Shown: positions 17,579 to 26,006, counted from the first letter of the stretch. The stretch is 38,459 nucleotides of DNA from Oceanobacter sp. 1_MG-2023 (GCF_030689025.1 NZ_JAUYWA010000030.1:1-38459), one strand, 5' to 3'. Notes: generated by a model from the letters alone, not told the origin. Numbers and translations are program-made.

Positions 17579-18373
17579 TCAGTGCTGCAGTACCTGGCTG
17601 AGGAACAGCTGCAAGCGATCGGTTTCTGGTTGTTCGAAAAACTCAACCGGTGTGTTTTCTTCAACGATTTCGCCACCGTCCATAAAGATCACACGGTCAG
17701 CCACTTTTTTGGCAAAGCCCATTTCATGGGTAACACACAGCATGGTCATGCCTTCATCCGCCAGTTCGACCATCACGTCGAGCACTTCCTTGACCATTTC
17801 CGGGTCGAGGGCGGAGGTGGGTTCGTCAAACAGCATGATTTCTGGTGCCATACACAGTGACCGGGCAATCGCTACCCGCTGCTGCTGACCGCCAGACAGT
17901 TGGCCTGGGTATTTCAGCGCCTGTTCTGCAATCTTGACCCGTTCCAGATAGTTCATCGCCATGGCTTCTGCTTCGGCCTTGGGCTTTTTTTGCACCCAGA
18001 TCGGCCCGAGGGTGAGGTTTTCCAGAATGGTCAGGTGTGGGAACAGGTTAAAATGCTGGAACACCATACCGACATCGTGACGAATGGCTTCAATGTTTTT
18101 GACGTCATCGATCATTTCGATGCCGTTGACGATCAGCGCGCCGCGCTGGAATTCTTCCAGGCGGTTGATGCAGCGGATCATGGTCGATTTACCCGAGCCG
18201 GAGGGGCCACAGATAACGATACGTTCGCCTTTCTTGACGGTGAAATTAATGTCCTTGAGAACATGAAAATCACCGTACCACTTGTTCAGGCTGGCCAGGG
18301 TGATGACATCGCCGGGAGCCTGTATCGGCGCTGTGCCCTGAGAGACGTTGCTGTTGTTCAGATTGGTACTCAT
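17579..18373 (-). CDS. aapP: General L-amino acid ABC transporter, ATP-binding protein (AapP)
   Basis: Cytoplasmic ATPase of a polar amino acid uptake system, 264 residues. Walker A is GPSGSGKST at 56-64, the Q-loop is in [10 protein letters not shown] (Q106), the signature LSGGQQQR is at 159-166, Walker B IMLFDEP is at 179-185 and the H-loop is H216. The sequence [15 protein letters not shown] and [17 protein letters not shown] are typical of the GlnQ/AapP class. It is the fourth gene of aapJQMP, 17 bases after aapM. The N-terminal 20 residues are a non-conserved extension. GlnQ-type glutamine specificity cannot be excluded from this subunit alone; the two large permeases next door point to Aap. 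Confidence 0.94.
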   Translation of the reverse strand: MSTNLNNSNVSQGTAPIQAPGDVITLASLNKWYGDFHVLKDINFTVKKGERIVICGPSGSGKSTMIRCINRLEEFQRGALIVNGIEMIDDVKNIEAIRHDVGMVFQHFNLFPHLTILENLTLGPIWVQKKPKAEAEAMAMNYLERVKIAEQALKYPGQLSGGQQQRVAIARSLCMAPEIMLFDEPTSALDPEMVKEVLDVMVELADEGMTMLCVTHEMGFAKKVADRVIFMDGGEIVEENTPVEFFEQPETDRLQLFLSQVLQH

Positions 18374-18390
18374 CGCTTGGTTTCCGTAAG

Positions 18391-19536
18391 TCAGGACTTG
18401 TGGCTGGTGTCTAGTTTGCGTTCAATGCGGGTGGCGACCATCGACATGCTGAAACAGCAGATCCAGTAAATCACCGCAACAAACAGGTACGCTTCGGTGG
18501 AGAAGCCACCCAGCCAGTTGGAATTGGTAAGGGCATTCTGGGCTGTACTGAGAATTTCAAAAATACCAATGATCATCAGGAAGGTGGTGTTTTTGAACAG
18601 CATGACCGAGGTGGCCAGAATATTCGGCATGGAGACCTTGATCACCTGCGGCAAAATCACCAGCAAGGTGGTTTGCCAGTAGCTCAGGCCAATGGCGGCG
18701 GAGGCTTCATACTGTCCGGATGGAATCGCCTGAAAACCACCGCGATACACTTCGGCCATATACCCCGCCATAAACAGCGTCAGTACGATCCAGACCCGCA
18801 ACAGTTTGTCGACGTTGGTGCCTTCCGGGAAGAACAGCGGCAACATGACCGAGCCCATAAAGAACAGTGCCAGTACCGGTACGCCACGGAAAAATTCGAT
18901 CAGTACCACACAGATGCTGCGGGCCATGGGCATATTGGAACGTCGTCCCAGAGCCCATAGAAACCCCAGTGGCATCCCCAGAATAATACTGGCAGACGCG
19001 AGGAACAGGTTGAGAGAAAAACCACCCCAGTAGGCGGTGCTGACGTATTCCAGACCCAGTAAACGGCCATCAAGAATGATAATGGCCATAAAGGGGAAGG
19101 CCAGCAGCAACATGATATCGACCTTGTTGCGCAGTTTCGGTGGCAACCAGTAAGGGGAGGATAATACGGCCCCTAGCAATATCAGGCTGAGATTGACCCG
19201 CCACAGGCTGGCATCCGGATAGTTGCCATACATCAGCGGTTGTATCCAGACCTTGATAAATACCCAACAGGCACCGTCGCCAGTACAGGCATCCTGGGTC
19301 TGGCCACTGATATGGGCTGAAATAAACAGCCAGTCGGCCAATGCCGGGATAAATGACCCCAGTAATGCCAGCAGAACCAGAGTGATGGCACTGTTCAGTG
19401 GCGAGGAGAACAGGTTGTTCTTGAGCCAGGCTTGTTTGCCAACAACGGTAACGGGCGCTGGCTCAGCGGCTTTGGGATGAAAGATACGACCGCCAGTTGG
19501 CGTTGTGGTATCAGAGGGTACGACCGGGTGACTCAT
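18391..19536 (-). CDS. aapM: General L-amino acid ABC transporter, permease (AapM)
   Basis: Inner-membrane permease, 381 residues, forming the channel with AapQ. The N-terminal half holds extra membrane segments and a loop with two Cys ([12 protein letters not shown] near 80-90). The C-terminal half is the BPD_transp_1 domain with the ATPase-docking EAA loop [20 protein letters not shown]. This size and layout separate AapM from the shorter His/Gln permeases (about 220-240 residues). Its ribosome binding site (GAGAGGAA) lies inside the last codons of aapQ, two bases separating stop and start, so the pair is translationally coupled. Confidence 0.93.
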   Translation of the reverse strand: MSHPVVPSDTTTPTGGRIFHPKAAEPAPVTVVGKQAWLKNNLFSSPLNSAITLVLLALLGSFIPALADWLFISAHISGQTQDACTGDGACWVFIKVWIQPLMYGNYPDASLWRVNLSLILLGAVLSSPYWLPPKLRNKVDIMLLLAFPFMAIIILDGRLLGLEYVSTAYWGGFSLNLFLASASIILGMPLGFLWALGRRSNMPMARSICVVLIEFFRGVPVLALFFMGSVMLPLFFPEGTNVDKLLRVWIVLTLFMAGYMAEVYRGGFQAIPSGQYEASAAIGLSYWQTTLLVILPQVIKVSMPNILATSVMLFKNTTFLMIIGIFEILSTAQNALTNSNWLGGFSTEAYLFVAVIYWICCFSMSMVATRIERKLDTSHKS

Positions 19537-19538
19537 GG

Positions 19539-20735
19539 TTATTTCCTCTCTGCCAGGCTGACTTTGCTGTTGAACCAGTTCATGGTGAACGAAATGGTCA
19601 TATTGATGGCGAAGTAGACGGCCAGAGTCATAAAGACAATTTCAATGGCTTGCCCAGTCTGGTTCAGGCTGGTACCGACAAAGACGGTAAACAAGTCGGG
19701 ATAGCCGATGGCTGTTGCCAGGGTCGAGTTTTTCACCAGCGACTGATATTCGCTGTTGAGCATGGGCACAATAACCCGCATGGCTTGTGGTACAACGATC
19801 AACTTCATGATCTGGCTGTCTTTCAGGCCGATACTGCGTGCGGCTTCGGTCTGGCCATGAGGCACGGCCTGGATTCCGGCGCGCACAGCTTCGGCAATAA
19901 AGGCACCGGTATAGATACTCAGGGCAACCGCCAGCGCCATCAGTTCGGGGATAACGGTGATGCCACCACGGAAGTTGAAGCCTTTTAATTGCGGGTAATC
20001 CAGCGTGAAAGGAATACCGGACAGCAGGGTTGCCAGTAGTGGCAAACCGATCAGCAAGGCCAGTGACAGACGTAATACCGGCAGTTGTACACCTTCCAGT
20101 TCCTGTTTGCGTTTGGCCCAGCGGTACAGGGCAAAAATACCGATGATGGCCGCAACGATCGAGCCGTACACCAGACCGGCACCGGGTTCGCTAATCAGCT
20201 TGGGCAAATACAGCCCGCGGATATTCAGGAAAAAAGCGTCTCCAAGGCTGTAACTGTTACGGGCGCTGGGTAACGCCGCCAGGACAGCGAAGTACCAAAA
20301 GAAAATTTGCAGCAGCAGAGGGATGTTGCGGAATATTTCGACGTACACCACTGACAGGCGCTGTACCAGCCAGTTGCTGGAAAAATAGGCAACACCCATC
20401 AAAAAGCCAATGATGGTGGACAGCACAATACCAATAGCACCGACCAGTATGGTGTTGAGCAAGCCAACAATAAACGTATCGAAGTAGGTATGGGTGGCGT
20501 CGTAATCCACCAGGGTCATCAGAATGTCGAAGCCGGCCGTGGTGCTGAGGAAATCAAAGCCGGTCTGAATACCCCGGGATTCCATATTGGCGAGGGTATT
20601 GCTGATGATCAGAAATACAAGATATCCGATCCCGATTACCAGGAGCAGCTGGTAAAACAAGGCACGGAAACGGGGGTTATTATAAAACGCGGGAGCCGAG
20701 CCCGCAGGCTGGGTAGGGCGCGTACCGTTGGTCAT
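19539..20735 (-). CDS. aapQ: General L-amino acid ABC transporter, permease (AapQ)
   Basis: The second permease of the pair, 398 residues. The start is placed at 20735 (MTNGTRPTQP), with a purine-rich AGAGAGA stretch upstream; the frame extends to 20765 but without support. A first helix (about 27-47) is followed by a segment that is periplasmic in the family, then the transport domain. A central insert with a basic RWAKRKQELEG stretch divides the domain, and the EAA loop reads EAARSIGLKDSQIMKLIVVP. Broad amino acid specificity is known for Aap systems and is inferred here. It follows aapJ after a 67-bp spacer with a strong hairpin. Confidence 0.93.
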   Translation of the reverse strand: MTNGTRPTQPAGSAPAFYNNPRFRALFYQLLLVIGIGYLVFLIISNTLANMESRGIQTGFDFLSTTAGFDILMTLVDYDATHTYFDTFIVGLLNTILVGAIGIVLSTIIGFLMGVAYFSSNWLVQRLSVVYVEIFRNIPLLLQIFFWYFAVLAALPSARNSYSLGDAFFLNIRGLYLPKLISEPGAGLVYGSIVAAIIGIFALYRWAKRKQELEGVQLPVLRLSLALLIGLPLLATLLSGIPFTLDYPQLKGFNFRGGITVIPELMALAVALSIYTGAFIAEAVRAGIQAVPHGQTEAARSIGLKDSQIMKLIVVPQAMRVIVPMLNSEYQSLVKNSTLATAIGYPDLFTVFVGTSLNQTGQAIEIVFMTLAVYFAINMTISFTMNWFNSKVSLAERK

Positions 20736-20762
20736 AGGTCTCTCTCTGTATCCGGTAAAACG

Positions 20763-20790
20763 CATTCACCCGCCAAAAGGCGGGTGAATG
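20763..20790 (-). other. Hairpin in the aapJ-aapQ spacer
   Basis: A perfect 12-bp stem CATTCACCCGCC/GGCGGGTGAATG has a 4-nt loop. On the minus strand only a short T-run (CGTTTTACC) follows. This is a likely partial terminator or 3'-end stabiliser that would keep binding-protein levels above those of the permeases. Confidence 0.7.
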
Positions 20791-20802
20791 TCATCGTGGC
20801 GA

Positions 20803-21816
20803 TCAGCGGATCGGGTTGGAATACATAATGCCGCCCTTGTTCCACTGGGCGTTGAGGCCGCGGGCAATTTTCAGTGGTGAGCCAGAGCCGACGTTACGCT
20901 CGAAGACTTCACTGTAGTTACCTACTTGAGAGACGATGTTATAGGCCCACTTGGCGTCAAGGCCCAGTTTGGAGCCTGCGTCGCCGGTGTTACCCAGCAG
21001 ACGTTGTTGTTCCGGTGTACCGGACTTGGCCAGTTTGGATGCCGTGCTGCTGGTGACATTGAGGAATTCAGCTTCAATCAAGGCAGCCAGTGACCATTTC
21101 ACAACGTTGAACCAGGCGTCGTCACCCTGACGTACTACGGGTCCGAGAGGTTCTTTGGAGATGACTTCTGGCAATACCATGGCGCTTGATGGCTTTTTCA
21201 GGCCAATACGCAGGGCATACAGCTGGGATTGGTCGGAAGTCAGTACGTCACAGCGGCCACTTTCAAAACCGGAACGGGTCTGGTCGGAGGTATCAAAGGT
21301 GATCGCGGTGTATTTCATGCCGTGGGCGCGGAAATAATCCGCCAGGTTCAGTTCGGTAGTTGTACCGGCCTGAATACAAACCGCAGCACCGTCAAGGTCG
21401 TTCACGCTGCTGACACCGAGGCTTTTCGAAACCATAAAGCCCTGGCCATCGTAGTAGTTGACACCGGCAAAGTTCAGGCCCAGTGATACGTCACGGGTCA
21501 GGGTCCAGGTGGTGTTACGGGACAGCATATCGACTTCGCCAGATTGCAGCGCGGTAAAACGCTCCTTGGCGGTCAGTGGCTTGTACTGAACCTTGTCAGA
21601 GTCACCCAGTACGGCAGCAGCAACGGCGCGACAGACATCAACGTCGATACCGCTCCACTTGCCTTTTTCATCTTTTTGAGAGAAACCGGCCAGTCCAGTG
21701 CTGACACCACAGGATACGGAACCTCGTTTCTGTACATCTTCCAGCGTTCCGGCTTGTGCTGTCATAGAAAGACCGAGTACGAGGCCTGTTGCAGCCATCG
21801 TCACTTGTTTCAACAT
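20803..21816 (-). CDS. aapJ: General L-amino acid-binding periplasmic protein (AapJ)
   Basis: Periplasmic receptor for L-amino acids, 337 residues. The start at 21816 (MLKQVTMAATGLVLG) has AGGGAG 8 bases upstream and gives a clean signal peptide ending near TAQAGT; the longer upstream frame has no such features. The mature protein is a bacterial SBP_bac_3 fold: RGSVSCGVSTGLAGFSQKDE, then WSGIDVDVCRAVAAAVLGD and a GEVDMLSRNTTWTLTRD block typical of AapJ. First gene of aapJQMP. A sigma-54-like promoter (21878-21893) lies 62 bases upstream of the ATG, consistent with nitrogen control. Confidence 0.95.
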   Translation of the reverse strand: MLKQVTMAATGLVLGLSMTAQAGTLEDVQKRGSVSCGVSTGLAGFSQKDEKGKWSGIDVDVCRAVAAAVLGDSDKVQYKPLTAKERFTALQSGEVDMLSRNTTWTLTRDVSLGLNFAGVNYYDGQGFMVSKSLGVSSVNDLDGAAVCIQAGTTTELNLADYFRAHGMKYTAITFDTSDQTRSGFESGRCDVLTSDQSQLYALRIGLKKPSSAMVLPEVISKEPLGPVVRQGDDAWFNVVKWSLAALIEAEFLNVTSSTASKLAKSGTPEQQRLLGNTGDAGSKLGLDAKWAYNIVSQVGNYSEVFERNVGSGSPLKIARGLNAQWNKGGIMYSNPIR

Positions 21817-21877
21817 AGTGTGCTCCCTGTGTGAGTAGTATCGAGTAATAAAAGCGTTTGCTTGCTTCGCTCTGTTA

Positions 21878-21893
21878 TTCAATAAAAGTGCCA
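21878..21893 (-). promoter_or_regulatory. Sigma-54-like promoter for aapJ
   Basis: The minus strand reads TGGCACTTTTATTGAA: a perfect -24 box TGGCAC and -12 box TTGA with GG-N10-GA spacing. It has the same form as the sites before nrtA and nasA. The predicted transcript start is near 21867, about 50 bases before the ATG. No good NtrC dyad was found nearby. Confidence 0.62.
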
Positions 21894-22173
21894 ATAAGTT
21901 ACTGTTGCTCAAATAATGCACTGAAATCGTTCATGACCCCTTGTGATCAGCATCGTGGCTAGGTCGGCAAAATACAATGGGCAATACAAGACGCAGTTCT
22001 GGCATTTTTATCCAGAACTGTACTGGCTATGCATTAATTCTGGGCGATCGGGATTGTTTTTTGCCCTGTTTTGGAGCGATTTTTTTTGTGGGGTTTTTGC
22101 GTTGAAGCAGGAATTACCTGTAAGAAAACAGTCTGATAAACGACTGTAAAGTAAATTCCCTGACTACAAGAGT
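21894..22173. other. Divergent intergenic region aapJ / thioredoxin gene
   Basis: Beyond the sigma-54-like site for aapJ, this stretch should hold the promoter of the rightward thioredoxin-ccdA pair. It has T-rich runs near 22056 and 22080, but I see no clear promoter or gene. Confidence 0.4.
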
Positions 22174-22608
22174 ATGTTTATGTCCCGTTCTGTTAACTTC
22201 CTGCGCTCGACGACGAGCCGGAATAACTGGCTATTGATGGCTTGTCTGGCATTTTTTTCCCATTGGGCCACCGCCGCCGAAGGCCTGTTTGAACCCTTCA
22301 CACAAGAGCGGTTTGAGGCACTGGTCGAGCAGCAAGCCCCGGTGCTGGTTGATATTCATGCGGTGTGGTGTCCGACCTGCAAGTTGCAGGGCGAAGTACT
22401 GTCTGCCTTCCAGAAAGAGCATGCCCAGTGTGATCTGACCATTTTACAGGTCGACTTTGATGATCAAAAAGAATGGGTGCGTCATTTCAAGGCACCACGG
22501 CAGTCCACTTTTGTGTTGTATACCGGCGGTGAACGTAGCTGGTTCAGTGTCGCTGAAACACGGCAAAATGTGATCACAGATGCCTTGAAACAACGGATCG
22601 GCTGCTGA
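22174..22608 (+). CDS. Exported thioredoxin-like protein
   Basis: A 144-residue thioredoxin-fold protein with an N-terminal signal (basic start, hydrophobic NWLLMACLAFFSHWATA, cleavage near residues 34-36), so it should act in the periplasm. The redox motif is WCPTC with C66 and C69. At the place of the usual cis-proline the sequence is QSTF, seen in thioredoxin-like partners of CcdA proteins. It is followed after 2 bases by a CcdA-type membrane protein, which would pass it electrons from cytoplasmic thioredoxin. Together they resemble the two redox modules of DsbD, split into separate genes. The start could also be the ATG at 22180. Its substrate is unknown. Confidence 0.82.
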   Translation: MFMSRSVNFLRSTTSRNNWLLMACLAFFSHWATAAEGLFEPFTQERFEALVEQQAPVLVDIHAVWCPTCKLQGEVLSAFQKEHAQCDLTILQVDFDDQKEWVRHFKAPRQSTFVLYTGGERSWFSVAETRQNVITDALKQRIGC

Positions 22609-22610
22609 TC

Positions 22611-23315
22611 ATGCTGGAGTTTTCGTCGATTCCGCTGGCATTTGTTGCCGGTATGCTCAGCATTCTTTCTCCTTGTGTCTGGCCACTATTGCCGATGACT
22701 GTCGGGGTTGCCCGTGCCAATGGCAAGATGGGCGTGCTGGCAATGGGAGCCGGGCTCAGTCTGGCGTTTGCGATTGCCGGTTCGCTGCTGACCTTTGTAT
22801 TGGTCAGTCTGGGTCTGGACCCGGAACTGTTCCGTTACTTCTCGGCGGCACTGTTGATTGTGATGGGGCTGATTCTGGTGATCCGGCCGTTGGCGGATGC
22901 GCTGACCCTGCGTTTGTCGATGTGGATGTCGCGACGCAATATCAACAGCGCCAAACTCGACTGGATGGGGCCATTTGGCACTGGTTTGTTAACCGGTATT
23001 GTCTGGTTGCCCTGTGTGGGGCCAACGTTGGGAGCGGCGATTGCACTGGCGTCGGTAGGGCAGGATCTGGCATTGGCCTTTGTGATTATGCTGGCCTTTG
23101 GTTTGGGAACCGCAGCGGTAATGATCGTTGCAGGGCTGACCTCATCGGCGGCATTACGACGGTTGAATAATCGGATGATTTCCGGTGGTCGTGCTGGCAA
23201 ATACCTGTTGGGCAGCATGATGCTGTTGCTGGGTCTGGCGGTGCTGTTGGGGATCGACAAACTGGCAGAACGCTGGGCGGTGGGCTGGTTGCCGACCTGG
23301 ATGGTCAGTTTCTGA
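22611..23315 (+). CDS. CcdA/DsbD-type thiol-disulfide transmembrane protein
   Basis: A 234-residue integral membrane protein of the CcdA family with about six hydrophobic helices. The two electron-carrying cysteines are present in family motifs: C22 in ILSPCVWPLLP and C135 in VWLPCVGPTLG. This family shuttles reducing power across the inner membrane to periplasmic thioredoxin-like partners. The gene starts 2 bases after the thioredoxin gene, so the two form one unit. A dedicated cytochrome c maturation role cannot be told from other periplasmic reduction, since no ccm or metal-resistance gene lies next to it. Confidence 0.88.
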   Translation: MLEFSSIPLAFVAGMLSILSPCVWPLLPMTVGVARANGKMGVLAMGAGLSLAFAIAGSLLTFVLVSLGLDPELFRYFSAALLIVMGLILVIRPLADALTLRLSMWMSRRNINSAKLDWMGPFGTGLLTGIVWLPCVGPTLGAAIALASVGQDLALAFVIMLAFGLGTAAVMIVAGLTSSAALRRLNNRMISGGRAGKYLLGSMMLLLGLAVLLGIDKLAERWAVGWLPTWMVSF

Positions 23316-23379
23316 AGATGGACACCTACTTGAATGCACTTGAATTGATGGACTAATGCTGAAGGTGGATGCTGAAGGT

Positions 23380-23455
23380 GGACACCCACTAACGCTCTTG
23401 AATGGATACCCATTGGAAGGATGAAATATAGGTATCTGTTTAATAGTGGGTGTCC
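23380..23455. repeat. Fold-back repeat left of the sulfotransferase gene
   Basis: Outer arms GGACACCCACTA (23380-23391) and TAGTGGGTGTCC (23444-23455) are a perfect 12-bp inverted repeat. Inner arms GATACC/GGTATC (23405-23410, 23431-23436) nest within. It is preceded by a direct duplication of TGCTGAAGGTGGA and followed by two TGTCCGGCTTATT copies. It resembles the element at 24530-24576. Confidence 0.75.
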
Positions 23456-23710
23456 GGCTTATTTTTGTCCGGCTTATTCGCTTGTTTATTCATGAAAATC
23501 CCAGAAATTACTGCTGAATCTTACAAATAAAATGTTGGATGGCAATTAAAGAATAGAACCAATAACCACAAGTTGAAATAGATTTTCTCGGATTTATTTC
23601 GTTCGGCTGGCTCTATTGTAAAAAAGATGGCTTGATTATCAGGAATGTATTATGTAAATTCTTGTGATTTTATATTAAAATAAATTACTCGAACCAGAAT
23701 CAGGATTATT
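23456..23710. other. AT-rich leader of the sulfotransferase-like gene
   Basis: This region is markedly more AT-rich than its surroundings. It is likely to hold the promoter (AT-rich TTATATTAAAATAAATT near 23670), but no pair of boxes is decisive. AGGA stands 7 bases before the next gene's ATG. Confidence 0.4.
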
Positions 23711-24502
23711 ATGTCATTGTTTAAATACTCATCTGGAAGTCAGCTATCCCTGCCGAAAAATGATCAACACCAGTTTGCGATGCAACATGCAATGACGTTG
23801 TTTCATGCTAATGCTATTTATAGTTTTATACCTAAAAATGGCTGTTCAACTATGCGTCTATCTGTTGCTGTCGCTAATGGTTGTATTGATGGAATAGAGC
23901 AAGGCCATTGGATACATAATAATAATGGTACATTTATGCCTTCTTTGGCAGAAGCAGTGCGAGCCAACTATAAATTTGTTGTTTTACGTTGCCCGTTCAG
24001 GCGCCTGGCAAGCGTTTTTCTTGATAAATTTGTTGCGAAAGAGATAAATGCCTGGATGTATCGGGATGTTCTGAATCGAAACATTGAATTAGATGATTTG
24101 ACCTTTGAGTCATTTGTTTTATCTTTGCAAAAGAAAGATATTTTGAATAGTGATATTCACTGGTGTCAACAAAGTGATTTTTTATTGTATAAAGAATATT
24201 CTGATTATTTTTCTTTGGAAAATTTTTCCAAAGCGATAAGCACATTAAAAGAGAAGATTTCTCTTGATGTGATCGATGCTCGACCACTGACCATGCATGG
24301 TATTGATGGTTATGAACTATTGGATGATAAAGATTATAGTCAAATAAATGCTTTTGATATTTCGATATTAAAGAGGCAAGGAAAGTGCCCTAGTCCTGCT
24401 TCTTTATATACACCCAAGTTAATAGAGGTGGTAAAACGTGTTTATGCCAAAGACTTTACCCTTTATAAAAAAAGATGTGATGCCAGGGATTTGTTGTTTT
24501 AA
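23711..24502 (+). CDS. Sulfotransferase-family protein, AT-rich
   Basis: A 263-residue protein with the two PAPS-binding motifs of carbohydrate sulfotransferases (Sulfotransfer_2 type). The 5'-phosphosulfate loop is at 40-49 (IPKNGCSTMR) and the 3'-phosphate motif at 92-106 (LRCPFRRLASVFLDK, with R93 and S101). No signal peptide or membrane helix is evident, so a cytoplasmic enzyme is expected. Such enzymes in bacteria usually sulfate surface glycans or secreted metabolites; the acceptor is unknown. Base composition is far more AT-rich than the neighbours, and fold-back repeats lie on both sides, both suggesting acquisition from elsewhere. No other glycan gene is adjacent. Confidence 0.75.
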   Translation: MSLFKYSSGSQLSLPKNDQHQFAMQHAMTLFHANAIYSFIPKNGCSTMRLSVAVANGCIDGIEQGHWIHNNNGTFMPSLAEAVRANYKFVVLRCPFRRLASVFLDKFVAKEINAWMYRDVLNRNIELDDLTFESFVLSLQKKDILNSDIHWCQQSDFLLYKEYSDYFSLENFSKAISTLKEKISLDVIDARPLTMHGIDGYELLDDKDYSQINAFDISILKRQGKCPSPASLYTPKLIEVVKRVYAKDFTLYKKRCDARDLLF

Positions 24503-24529
24503 TTTCCTGCTGTGTCACGACTAAAGATG

Positions 24530-24576
24530 GACACCCATTTCAGCTGAATGTAGGCATCCTTTCAACAATGGGTGTC
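24530..24576. repeat. Fold-back repeat right of the sulfotransferase gene
   Basis: Arms GACACCCATT (24530-24539) and AATGGGTGTC (24567-24576) are perfect 10-bp inverted repeats with a 27-nt loop. The core matches the left element at 23380. Placed between two convergent stop codons, it could also act as a two-way terminator. Confidence 0.75.
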
Positions 24577-24597
24577 TGTTTATGAGTGGCGGATCAC

Positions 24598-25506
24598 TCA
24601 GTGCAGAAACAGATAATCCAGCAGTGGGTGCAGCAACATCCCGAACAGCAATATTTGTACGATGGCCAACAGCGCCAGCAGGGTTGTCAGATAGCGGCCA
24701 GTTGCTGTCGACGCTGATGGCAGAACCGTTTCGGAAGCCAATGCTGGATCACTCGTCGCCATGCGATCGCGCAGATTGGTCAGCTCGTGTGGCTGAAAGC
24801 CTTGCTGCAACACCAGTTCGTCGGCGATATGTTCAGTTACTTGATGATACATGGATATTAATCGACGGCGGGTCTGTGGCAGCCAGCACCAAAGTAGCCG
24901 TTGCAGCAACCAGCGCCTGAGATTGTCGCGCCGCCATTGGTGGCTGTGTTCATGAATCAACACCAGTCGGCGTTCGCGTTCGGTCAGTTCATCAAACAAA
25001 CCTTGTGACAGGTAAATCACCGGCTGCCAAAAGCCAACACACCAGGCCAGACGCCTTGTCGATGGCACCAGTCGAATATTGCGCTGGCGATCCAGAGTTG
25101 AAAGGTGCTGCATCAATTGCAGTTGCCGATGCCGCCGCTGTAGCTGCCACAGGCGCGACCCCAGCACCATGGCCAATCCCAGACTCAGGGCCAGCAGGCT
25201 GTTAATTGCCGTTGCGGAATACTCAATCAGTTCTGGTGCATGGACGCCGCATAGATCACCGTGACAGTGGGGGATAAACCAGAAGCCAAGCCAGTCGGGA
25301 TTGGCCAGCCAAAGGCCTGCACACAAGCCAACCATCCAGGGCATTAGACTCCAATACCAGATCCAGCGCTCTTGCTGGGCAGATGAGCTGGTGCCGAAAC
25401 GTAACAGCCGGTCGGTGAGAAGGCTGCACAACCAGGCAGAACCACAAAGCGCCACGGCTCCACCAAGAAATACATCGGTCAGTTCAGGAGCCAGATTATT
25501 GATCAT
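24598..25506 (-). CDS. M56-family (BlaR1-like) membrane metallopeptidase
   Basis: A 302-residue integral membrane zinc peptidase. Hydrophobic helices lie at about 12-32, 50-70, 98-118 and 280-300. The catalytic HEXXH motif is H185-E186-H187-S188-H189, and E226/E231 in VTEHIADE could supply the third ligand. Unlike BlaR1 it has no C-terminal penicillin sensor domain. The start at 25506 (MINNLAPELTDV) overlaps the end of the repressor gene by 11 bases, so the two are translated together. By analogy with BlaR1/BlaI it probably causes removal of the repressor in response to an unknown envelope signal, and the divergent TonB receptor is the obvious target gene. Confidence 0.85.
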   Translation of the reverse strand: MINNLAPELTDVFLGGAVALCGSAWLCSLLTDRLLRFGTSSSAQQERWIWYWSLMPWMVGLCAGLWLANPDWLGFWFIPHCHGDLCGVHAPELIEYSATAINSLLALSLGLAMVLGSRLWQLQRRHRQLQLMQHLSTLDRQRNIRLVPSTRRLAWCVGFWQPVIYLSQGLFDELTERERRLVLIHEHSHQWRRDNLRRWLLQRLLWCWLPQTRRRLISMYHQVTEHIADELVLQQGFQPHELTNLRDRMATSDPALASETVLPSASTATGRYLTTLLALLAIVQILLFGMLLHPLLDYLFLH

Positions 25507-25933
25507 TGCTTGGGTTGGCGGCTGAGGGGGTGTCTTGTTCCAGTGCCTGGCGCAACTGTCCTTGAGCCTCCGGAGTCGTGGCCGACAGATAGTCGACAAA
25601 CCCGGCGACCAGTGCCTGGCCGTTGGCATCGCCGAGATCTGTAGCTATATCAGACAATAAACAGGCCACCAGATCAGCTTTCTGCAGCAGTGGCCGGTAT
25701 AGATAGGAGCGGCCGCTTTTCTCCCGTGCCAGCAGGTGTTTGCGGTGCAGACGCTCAAGGGTACTCTGCACTGTACTGAGGCTGATGTTTTCTTGCTGTA
25801 CTTGTAAAGACTGGGCTGATTGCGGACTCTGCTGCCAAAGCAGCTCCATCACCAGAATTTCCCGTTCACCCAGCGTTGGGGTGCGGGAGTGACAGCGATG
25901 AAAACCAAGCCAGCGTTTCAGTGAGACGGTCAT
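25496..25933 (-). CDS. BlaI/MecI/CopY-family transcriptional repressor
   Basis: A winged-helix repressor of about 145 residues. The core PTLGEREILVMELLWQQSPQSA followed by STVQSTLERLHRKHLLAREK and SGRSYLYRPL is the BlaI DNA-binding domain, including the wing. The C-terminal half (ADLVACLLSDIATDLGD and onward) is the dimerisation and cleavage region. The start is uncertain: the ATG at 25933 has no Shine-Dalgarno, while an in-frame TTG at 25966 has GGAAGG 7 bases upstream and would add 11 residues. It precedes and overlaps the M56 peptidase gene. No TACA/TGTA-type operator dyad was found in the divergent region; the tandem repeats there are alternative binding candidates. Confidence 0.88.
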   Translation of the reverse strand: MTVSLKRWLGFHRCHSRTPTLGEREILVMELLWQQSPQSAQSLQVQQENISLSTVQSTLERLHRKHLLAREKSGRSYLYRPLLQKADLVACLLSDIATDLGDANGQALVAGFVDYLSATTPEAQGQLRQALEQDTPSAANPSNDQ

Positions 25934-25982
25934 AAAAGATTGAGTATTTTCCACTTGATGACCCAATCTTACACCTTCCGTT

Positions 25983-26006
25983 GTTTGTTAAGGTGTTTGT
26001 TAAGGT
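25983..26006. repeat. 12-bp direct repeat, two copies
   Basis: GTTTGTTAAGGT is repeated perfectly head to tail, 50 bases upstream of the repressor ATG and between the divergent genes. It may be a regulatory site; this is unproven. Confidence 0.7.

Noticed and set aside
21918..21932. NtrC site for aapJ (GCAC-N7-GTTC)
   Set aside because: One half is imperfect and it lies only about 25 bases from the -24 box, too close for a normal enhancer.
23380..23455. Possible integron attC site
   Set aside because: The fold-back structure is suggestive, but the required RYYYAAC and GTTRRRY core sites are not matched at the ends, and no integron integrase is present.
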